DNA from: Pseudopedobacter sp040392825
GTDB taxonomy: Bacteria > Bacteroidota > Bacteroidia > Sphingobacteriales > Sphingobacteriaceae
Length of the DNA: 11,440 nucleotides
Assembly (NCBI RefSeq): GCF_040392825.1
Contig: NZ_JBEBVH010000119.1
Location: forward strand, 1-11,440
Direction of reading: 5' to 3'
Each line of letters opens with the position of its first letter. Position 1 is the first letter of the stretch. The position numbers and the translations under genes are program-made. Under the pieces are notes generated by a model. It had not been told where the DNA came from. It made no database searches and worked only from the letters and a program-made list of their open reading frames with translations. Below, piece after piece: positions 1 to 4,822 of this stretch.

Positions 1-1068
1 CTGACGGATTTTGTGAATCTCTCTGGAATTGATAATCGCTATGGAAACACCTGTTCTTCCTGCCCTTGCAGTTCTACCACTTCTATGCGTATAATTTTCA
101 ATTTCATCTGGCAAAGAATAGTTAATTACGTGTGTAACGTTATTAACGTCAATACCTCTTGCTGCAACGTCTGTAGCAATTAAAAGCTGCAAGTTCTTTT
201 CACGGTAACGTTTCATTACCTTATCACGTTGCTGTTGCGACAAGTCACCATGTAATGAATCTGCATTGTAGCCATCTTTAACCAAAGCTTCAGCAATTTC
301 TTGCGTTTCTATCTTGGTACGGCAAAAAACAATACCAAAAATGTCTGGGTTAAAGTCTACAATACGCTTAAATGCTGCGTATTTATCACGGGCTTTAACA
401 ATATAGTATTCATGCTCAATATTGGCATTTCCACTATTTTGTTTTCCTACGGTTAACTCGTGAGGGTTGGTCATGTAGTTTTCTGCAATTCTTCTTACCT
501 CTTTAGGCATTGTTGCAGAGAATAACCATGTTTTTTTAGTATCTGGTGTTGTAGATAAGATATCGTTAATATCATCCTGGAAACCCATGTTTAACATTTC
601 ATCGGCTTCATCTAAAACAACGTAATTTACATTAGAGAAATCAATAGCTTTTCTATTGATAATATCTAACATACGACCTGGTGTAGCCACTACTATCTGT
701 ACACCTCGTTTAATTTCTCTTAATTGGTTAACAATGTTTGCACCACCGTAAACGGCTACTACATTAACATTTTTTAAATTTTTAGAGAAATTCTTTAAAT
801 CATTACTGATCTGTAAACACAATTCACGTGTTGGGCATAAAATTAATGCTTGTGGGTGATTTTTTGTGTTGTCTATCAGCTCTAACAAAGGAAGACCAAA
901 TGCGGCCGTTTTCCCTGTTCCGGTTTGGGCTAATCCGACAAAATCGTTGCTGCCTGATAACAAGACTGGAATGGCACTTTCCTGGATTGGAGTTGGATTT
1001 GTAAATCCTAACTCAGTTATCGCATTAACAATATCATGACGGATCCCCAGTTCATTGAATGGGTTCAT
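1..1068 (-). CDS. DEAD-box ATP-dependent RNA helicase, 3' end cut off by window
   Basis: ATP-dependent RNA helicase that remodels RNA duplexes in the cytoplasm (ribosome assembly, mRNA decay or cold adaptation in this family). The 356 visible codons hold nearly the whole two-domain RecA core: Q-motif near residues 26-34 (PTPIQ), Walker A AQTGTGKT at 47-54, PTREL at 79-83, ATPGR at 128-132, DEAD at 153-156, SATMP at 184-188, then domain 2 with the IVFCRTK motif (246-252), ATDVAARGID (298-307) and HRSGRTARAG (328-337). The C-terminal extension that would separate DeaD/CsdA, CshA and RhlE types lies outside the window, so I give no symbol. The ATG at 1068 is chosen because the protein begins in the usual way just ahead of the Q-motif and a Bacteroidota promoter with a hairpin leader lies directly upstream. 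The family assignment is secure; the subfamily is not. Confidence 0.96.
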   Translation of the reverse strand, partial: MNPFNELGIRHDIVNAITELGFTNPTPIQESAIPVLLSGSNDFVGLAQTGTGKTAAFGLPLLELIDNTKNHPQALILCPTRELCLQISNDLKNFSKNLKNVNVVAVYGGANIVNQLREIKRGVQIVVATPGRMLDIINRKAIDFSNVNYVVLDEADEMLNMGFQDDINDILSTTPDTKKTWLFSATMPKEVRRIAENYMTNPHELTVGKQNSGNANIEHEYYIVKARDKYAAFKRIVDFNPDIFGIVFCRTKIETQEIAEALVKDGYNADSLHGDLSQQQRDKVMKRYREKNLQLLIATDVAARGIDVNNVTHVINYSLPDEIENYTHRSGRTARAGRTGVSIAIINSREIHKIRQ

Positions 1069-1081
1069 GAATATTTATAAG

Positions 1082-1103
1082 ATTTTGGCAACATCGCCAA
1101 AAT
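1082..1103 (-). promoter_or_regulatory. Hairpin at the 5' end of the helicase leader
   Basis: A perfect 8-bp inverted repeat (ATTTTGGC / GCCAAAAT) with a 6-nt loop lies on the minus strand, ending 13 nt before the helicase ATG. Given the upstream promoter, the stem would begin at or within a few bases of the transcript's 5' end. Such a position could protect the mRNA from 5'-end decay or affect ribosome loading. No U-tract follows, so it does not look like a terminator. The function is inferred. Confidence 0.5.
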
Positions 1104-1109
1104 AGGGCG

Positions 1110-1141
1110 CAAACATACGGACTTTAATGCTAAAAAACAAA
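1110..1141 (-). promoter_or_regulatory. Bacteroidota-type promoter of the DEAD-box helicase
   Basis: On the minus strand TTTG (1141-1138) is followed after exactly 20 bases by TATGTTTG (1117-1110), matching the TTTG-N19-21-TAnnTTTG pattern of the main Bacteroidota sigma factor at both elements. Transcription should begin roughly at 1102-1106, about 35 nt before the helicase ATG. The motif match is seen; the start site is inferred. Confidence 0.72.
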
Positions 1142-1308
1142 TTTTTATTTGATTTACAATGAAATAGCAAAATAAGCTGTTAAGATCCTGGCTTTTGAAA
1201 GTATTTATTTCAGCCAAATTAATACCTTCAAAACAGAGATAACAGGGCTTGCTACTATTTACAAGTATTTGCAGTATTCTGCGAAGTACTTTCAACATTT
1301 CTTCGAGA

Positions 1309-1364
1309 TCGCTTCGGGACTTCTTCGAGAAATACCTTCCATTTCCGAAGAAGTCCCGAAGCGA
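1309..1364. repeat. 19-bp inverted repeat with 18-nt spacer
   Basis: The arms 1309-1327 and 1346-1364 are perfect reverse complements (core GCTTCGGGACTTCTTCG). They are noticeably richer in G and C than the surrounding intergenic DNA. The word CTTCGAGA also occurs twice, at 1301-1308 and 1323-1330. No run of T follows on either strand, so a classical Rho-independent terminator is unlikely. The form suits a dispersed REP/MITE-like palindrome or a strong mRNA 3' hairpin. Only one copy lies in this window. Confidence 0.6.
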
Positions 1365-1421
1365 AGCAGAACAATTTCTCTCTTACTTTTAAAATCAGAA
1401 AACTATGTTAAAACTCAATAC

Positions 1422-1482
1422 TATTCTTAAAAGCTATTTAAGCTTATATTTCGGGTCTTATTCTAATAATATTTTAAGAATA
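1422..1482. repeat. AT-rich inverted repeat downstream of the T9SS gene
   Basis: TATTCTTAAAA at 1422-1432 and TTTTAAGAATA at 1472-1482 are perfect 11-bp inverted arms separated by 39 bases. The second arm lies 12 bases beyond the stop codon of the minus-strand gene ending at 1494. It may shape the 3' end of that mRNA, but the stem is AT-rich and weak, and chance is possible. Confidence 0.3.
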
Positions 1483-1493
1483 TACAGCCTGCT

Positions 1494-2744
1494 CTATTTT
1501 AAGGCGAGTTTTTTCACATATTTATCGCCATCAAAATCTGCATTTACTAAATAAATCCCCTCGTTAAGAATTGCGCCCAGGTAAAGTTTATTGACACCTT
1601 CGCTAAAAGCAATTTTCCGGTCTAAAATTTTTTGTCCGTTTATTTTGCTTAATATCAGTGTTGCAATTCCATCTCTTTGCCCTTCATAATTAACAATCAA
1701 ACCATCTGAAGTGGCATAAACCATAAAATCTATGTCGCCATTTACGTTTAGGGATTTAACCGATAGTTCCTCTGTATTTCCATTCTCATCCACCTGAAGT
1801 AATTTGTAATAGCTTGTTCCGTTAGTGGGATATTCGTCCTTGTAAGAATAAGCACTTTTACCTCTGCTTTTTAAAGATGTAATTTTTTCGAAGTCTTTTC
1901 CATTTGAAGATTTATGTATCTCAAAAGCTTTTACTTTGCTTTCATAAGAAGTTTTCCATGAAAGGTTAACTAGATTATTTCGATGTGACACATTAAAGTA
2001 CTCTAATTGAACTGGCAGTATAGTTGGAACATGAACTAGTATATTCCCTATAGAAATTGAACCTATTCCCCCGTCAAAAAAAAATTTAATATGTTCTAAT
2101 TGTGCAAATGGATCAGTAGATTCTTTTCCAAGTAAATAAGCTTCGCCGTCTATAAACAAATCCCACTTTGCCGACTCAAGCTGATGATTTCTTCCTTCAA
2201 TATCATAAGAGTAAGTACTACCTAAATTATTTACAATAAATTTAATTCTTTTTTTGCCTGACAAAGGGCTTCCTGATGCTCCGCCTCGTTTCGAATCTTT
2301 AAGAGAAAATTCTCCTGGAGTATCAGAAAAATTAACACTAAAACGTGAATGAACATTTCCGTTACTAGAATTTGATGTGGTGAAACTATCGCCTATTTGA
2401 AACATTGCCGCAGATGTCTCCTTCGCAGAATTTCCCGAAACCTGAATATCAAATTCGATAATTAAAATTTTTGGAGAACCAGAGAAAGCCTTTGTTCGTG
2501 AAAAGCTAATTGAAACAGTCTCTTGGGTTTCTCTGGTAAATTTCAACATATTCGATTCCACGGTAATCCTCCCTCGTTCTTTATTAGACTTGTCTATAGC
2601 CGACAATTGATTCACATCAGGATTAGATGAAACATAGCTTTCAATTGACTTAGAATCATCAAAATCAATTTCTAATAATTGAGCCATACATTCAACAGTC
2701 ACACCTTTAAAAGCAAAAAATAGAATAAATAGAAGTTTTTTCAT
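1494..2744 (-). CDS. Secreted protein with T9SS type A C-terminal sorting domain
   Basis: An exported protein of 416 residues with unknown activity. Residues 1-21 form a signal peptide (basic MKK, hydrophobic stretch, likely cut after CMA). Residues about 22-240 are rich in short beta strands and resemble a jelly-roll/laminin-G-like fold, though I recognise no catalytic motif. Residues about 244-334 look like a fibronectin type III-like module (starts LPVQLEYF, contains NLSWKT and SYYKLLQVD). This is a combination common just before T9SS sorting tails. Residues about 340-416 match a type A sorting domain: a beta-rich segment with an INGQKI turn, EGIYLV near 395-400 and a basic end (KKLALK). 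By family knowledge the protein would cross the outer membrane through PorV/PorU-type machinery and be released or anchored on the surface. It stands alone on this strand and faces away from the DUF2892 gene. The N-terminal fold call is weak; the sorting signal is strong. Confidence 0.85.
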   Translation of the reverse strand: MKKLLFILFFAFKGVTVECMAQLLEIDFDDSKSIESYVSSNPDVNQLSAIDKSNKERGRITVESNMLKFTRETQETVSISFSRTKAFSGSPKILIIEFDIQVSGNSAKETSAAMFQIGDSFTTSNSSNGNVHSRFSVNFSDTPGEFSLKDSKRGGASGSPLSGKKRIKFIVNNLGSTYSYDIEGRNHQLESAKWDLFIDGEAYLLGKESTDPFAQLEHIKFFFDGGIGSISIGNILVHVPTILPVQLEYFNVSHRNNLVNLSWKTSYESKVKAFEIHKSSNGKDFEKITSLKSRGKSAYSYKDEYPTNGTSYYKLLQVDENGNTEELSVKSLNVNGDIDFMVYATSDGLIVNYEGQRDGIATLILSKINGQKILDRKIAFSEGVNKLYLGAILNEGIYLVNADFDGDKYVKKLALK

Positions 2745-2861
2745 TTTTTTATGGTTTATAATTTTTCAAAACAAACCTTAAATATAACCATAAAGAAAAT
2801 AAATATCAACAAGTAAAGGCATAATTATTGCATTTCTCTTATTACATTAAAAAGAAAAACT

Positions 2862-3161
2862 ATGAAAAACGTAATGAGAAGCACAAAACAGCTTTTAGAA
2901 GAGGTTGGGATTAAAGAAACCCATTATACCAATCTGAGTAAAACCGAAAGAGTATTATCTATTGCTACAGGTTCTTATTTTGCTTTGAAAGGAATTAAGA
3001 ATATTTTCTCGCATCCTATTATTGCGGCAACATCTTTAGCTCTTGCCTGTGGTCTTATTGGAAGAGGAACTTCGGGATACTGCCCCGTTAAAGAAGAATT
3101 GGAAAAAGACGACATGCTTCCCGAACCGGTTCTGATTGTAAAAGAAACAACTATTTCTTAA
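2862..3161 (+). CDS. Small DUF2892-type (YgaP-like) membrane protein
   Basis: A 99-residue protein resembling the DUF2892 / YgaP-like transmembrane family. The visible signature is NLSKTERVLSIATGSYF at 24-40, a hydrophobic central part with two short membrane-spanning stretches (about 31-45 and 50-68), then GTSGYCPV at 69-76, where the family typically has G-x-CP. A polar tail of about 20 residues follows. There is no signal peptide or rhodanese domain, so it is a stand-alone form. The role of the family is not known to me beyond its membrane location. The ATG at 2862 is preceded by an A-rich stretch (AAAAAGAAAAACT) typical of Bacteroidota initiation regions. A bidirectional terminator follows the gene. 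It is divergent from the T9SS gene across 117 bases in which I could not find a clean promoter. Confidence 0.75.
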   Translation: MKNVMRSTKQLLEEVGIKETHYTNLSKTERVLSIATGSYFALKGIKNIFSHPIIAATSLALACGLIGRGTSGYCPVKEELEKDDMLPEPVLIVKETTIS

Positions 3162-3183
3162 ATAAAAGAGACAAAAGAGGGGT

Positions 3184-3228
3184 CAAAAATAAAGCTGGTC
3201 CTGATGGAACCAGCTCTCTTTATTATCT
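3184..3228. terminator. Bidirectional Rho-independent terminator
   Basis: The arms AGCTGGT (3193-3199) and ACCAGCT (3209-3215) pair perfectly and extend with CC/GG around a single bulge to a TGAT loop. On the plus strand CTCTTTATTATCTTT follows. On the minus strand TTTATTTTTG follows. It lies between convergent genes (stops at 3161 plus and 3239 minus), so it probably ends both transcripts. Confidence 0.85.
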
Positions 3229-3238
3229 TTTTCGTTAG

Positions 3239-3700
3239 TTATCGTAATCTATCGGCAGATTTAATTAACCTTTCATCACTTCTAATTCCCCTTGCAGCTA
3301 AGATTAAAAAAAGGACCGCTATAGAAGACAATCCTATTCCAATCCCATAATCGCTAACCTGCAGTGTTAATGCTGTTGAATTTTTCAGAATAGTGGAAAG
3401 CCAGTAGCTATACAGCAGAACTAGTATAACAGTGACATAAACGAGTATCATCTGCTTCTTTCTGTTTTTATAAAGGAATATAAGTATCAAAGGAATAATA
3501 GCCAGAATAACCGTTACAATAGTTAACAGAATAAAACTTTCTTTTTGTATTAACCCATTTTCAGCAATTTCATAAATGCCGGTGATTTTTATGCGCTTTG
3601 CTCCCGTAACGTCAAATACATTCGCCAAGGGAAAAACAAATAGTAAAAACAAAGCCAAAGAGGCTAAGAAAAGATAAATAGATTGTATTCTTTGTATCAT
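3239..3700 (-). CDS. DUF4293 family integral membrane protein
   Basis: A 153-residue membrane protein of the Bacteroidota-specific DUF4293 family; its function is unknown. It opens with MIQRIQSIYL, the usual start of this family, and has four hydrophobic segments: about 8-29, 57-78, 84-104 and 115-137. Between the first and second is a polar, probably extracytoplasmic part containing VTGAKRIKITG, and the tail is basic. A longer reading frame opens 24 codons upstream, at 3772. I chose the ATG at 3700 because the extra residues are not family-like and because a TAnnTTTG promoter element sits inside that extra stretch. The gene follows the SUMT gene on the same strand after about 114 bases, but with its own promoter, so a functional link to siroheme synthesis is doubtful. 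Confidence 0.85.
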   Translation of the reverse strand: MIQRIQSIYLFLASLALFLLFVFPLANVFDVTGAKRIKITGIYEIAENGLIQKESFILLTIVTVILAIIPLILIFLYKNRKKQMILVYVTVILVLLYSYWLSTILKNSTALTLQVSDYGIGIGLSSIAVLFLILAARGIRSDERLIKSADRLR

Positions 3701-3705
3701 AATTA

Positions 3706-3737
3706 CAAAAATAGAATTTTTAACTTTGCCTGAACAA
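3706..3737 (-). promoter_or_regulatory. Promoter of the DUF4293 gene
   Basis: On the minus strand TTG (3737-3735) is followed after 21 bases by TATTTTTG (3713-3706), a full match to TAnnTTTG. The -7 element ends only five bases before the ATG at 3700, so the mRNA would be leaderless or nearly so. A short palindrome, AATAATG-CA-CATTATT (3736-3751), overlaps the upstream element and could be an operator, though it is AT-rich and may be chance. Confidence 0.5.
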
Positions 3738-3814
3738 TAATGCACATTATTATTCAATACCAATAATTTCAATATTCATTCAACATCTGCTATTATTGAA
3801 AACACAGACCTTTA

Positions 3815-4561
3815 CTATACAACTACAGAGTTTAAACCCACTGTTTTACCAATAACAATAATTGCCGGATAGGTTAACATCTTTTGGTCAGCCATTACTT
3901 TCAAATTCCTGACCTCTCCTATCACCATCTTTTGATTTTTCAGGGTAGCATGTTGAATAATCGCAGCCGGAATATTTCCTTTTCCTCCGGAAATATAAAC
4001 CTCTGAAATCTCATCTAACTTTTTCATTCCCATATAAACCACAACAGTCGCATTACTTTTCATCGCTAATTTAAGATCAAGAGATAAAGATCTGTCCGTC
4101 TTTGTTCCGGTAACCACCCAAAAACCTTCGCAAACTCCCCTATGTGTCAATGGAATTCCATTTATTCCTGCGCCCTGCATACTGGAAATACCGGGAACAT
4201 ACTCTGCATCGATCCCATTTTCCCTGGCATACACCATTTCTTCAAAACCTCTGCCAAAAATAAATGGGTCCCCTCCCTTCAACCTTACAACCTCTTTATA
4301 TTTATATGCGTAGTTTTTAATCATTTGATTGATTTCTTCCTGTGAAACATAATTCCCGTAAGGTTTTTTACCCACATATATTCTTAAACAAGAGTCCGAA
4401 ACTATATTTAACAATTTTTCATTCGCCAAATTATCATATAAAACCACAGAAGCCTTCTTTAAAACATTAAATCCCTTCATTGTTATTAATTCCGGATCGC
4501 CGGGACCCGCACCAACCAACCATAATTTCGGAATCACCTTATTTTTTACCATTAAATCCAT
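3815..4561 (-). CDS. cobA: Uroporphyrinogen-III C-methyltransferase (SUMT, siroheme pathway)
   Basis: Transfers two methyl groups from S-adenosylmethionine to uroporphyrinogen III, giving precorrin-2, the precursor of siroheme and cobalamin. The 248-residue protein is a stand-alone tetrapyrrole methylase equal to the C-terminal half of CysG. The motifs are VGAGPGDPELITMKG near 15-29, VRLKGGDPFIFGRG near 92-105, a VPGISS loop and GIPLTHRG. Where CysG has VTGH, this protein has VTGT. No precorrin-2 dehydrogenase domain is fused to it, so oxidation and iron insertion must be done by another protein. The frame extends 17 codons further upstream, but that stretch is a Phe/Lys-rich product of AT-rich DNA. 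I place the start at the ATG of MDLMVKNK, with the ATG at 4552 an alternative. Its place divergent from nirB, whose product needs siroheme, supports a role in nitrite reduction rather than B12 synthesis. The symbol is by family; sumT or cysG-type would also fit. Confidence 0.93.
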   Translation of the reverse strand: MDLMVKNKVIPKLWLVGAGPGDPELITMKGFNVLKKASVVLYDNLANEKLLNIVSDSCLRIYVGKKPYGNYVSQEEINQMIKNYAYKYKEVVRLKGGDPFIFGRGFEEMVYARENGIDAEYVPGISSMQGAGINGIPLTHRGVCEGFWVVTGTKTDRSLSLDLKLAMKSNATVVVYMGMKKLDEISEVYISGGKGNIPAAIIQHATLKNQKMVIGEVRNLKVMADQKMLTYPAIIVIGKTVGLNSVVV

Positions 4562-4822
4562 AATTTTTATAACTTTTTTAAAAAAACACAAAAAAAACCA
4601 AACAAAACACATTAAAAAATAATAAAATATTCATTTTTTATAAAAAACTCAAAATACACCAACAAAAATCACTAATATTTTTATAAAAAACACCATTTTA
4701 TTATTAAAAAATCAAATAAAAAATGAATTTTAGTCATAAAAATTTGAAATTTATAACAAAAACATAATATATTAGCATTGTTTAAATCATATTTTTATAA
4801 AAAGACACAAAAAATTAATATT
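4562..4822. promoter_or_regulatory. Very AT-rich divergent control region between SUMT and nirB
   Basis: By hand count about 34 of the first 260 bases are G or C, near 13%, far below the flanking genes. It should carry the control sites of both the siroheme methyltransferase and the nitrite operon. A near-match to the -7 element, TAGCATTG at 4773-4780, lies 43 bases before the nirB ATG but has no TTG at the proper upstream distance. That arrangement is what an activator-dependent promoter would show. Imperfect dyads that might bind a Crp/Fnr protein are TTG-N10-CAA at 4744-4759 and TGA-N7-TCA at 4724-4736. Neither has the spacing of the E. coli FNR box. I found no clear -7 element for SUMT. 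Confidence 0.5.
4635..4803. repeat. Three copies of the palindrome TTTTTATAAAAA
   Basis: The perfect 12-bp palindrome TTTTTATAAAAA occurs at 4635-4646, 4678-4689 and 4792-4803. The last two copies share a 15-base identity, ATATTTTTATAAAAA (4675-4689 and 4789-4803). The first two are 43 bases apart, close to four helical turns. The third ends 19 bases before the nirB ATG. They could be operators or simply bent A-tract DNA. Confidence 0.4.

Larger units (their letters stand above)
1069..1493. other. Gene-free gap between the helicase and the T9SS protein gene
   Basis: This 425-base stretch contains the helicase promoter and leader (1069-1141), a long palindromic element (1309-1364) and an AT-rich inverted repeat (1422-1482). 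An open frame of 77 codons on the minus strand (1298-1065) overlaps the helicase start and promoter. It has no recognisable domain and no plausible ribosome site, so I do not treat it as a gene. Otherwise I see nothing coding here. Confidence 0.6.

Noticed and set aside
1065..1298. Minus-strand open frame of 77 codons upstream of the helicase
   Set aside because: It overlaps the helicase start, promoter and hairpin leader, has no domain or ribosome site, and its composition looks non-coding.
3701..3772. Longer N-terminus for the DUF4293 protein
   Set aside because: The family begins at MIQRIQSIYL, and a TAnnTTTG promoter element lies inside the extra stretch.
4142..4345. Plus-strand open frame inside the SUMT gene
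   Set aside because: It is an antisense shadow of a well-supported gene with no recognisable product.
4562..4612. Longer N-terminus for SUMT (17 extra residues)
   Set aside because: The extra residues are Phe/Lys-rich products of very AT-rich intergenic DNA and precede a normal family start.
4778..4822. Longer N-terminus for NirB (15 extra residues)
   Set aside because: The flavoprotein fold starts at the ATG at 4823. The extra stretch contains one copy of the TTTTTATAAAAA palindrome and the likely leader.
4562..4822. Cobalamin or other riboswitch upstream of SUMT or nirB
   Set aside because: The region is about 13% GC and lacks conserved GC-rich stems or a B12-box-like element.
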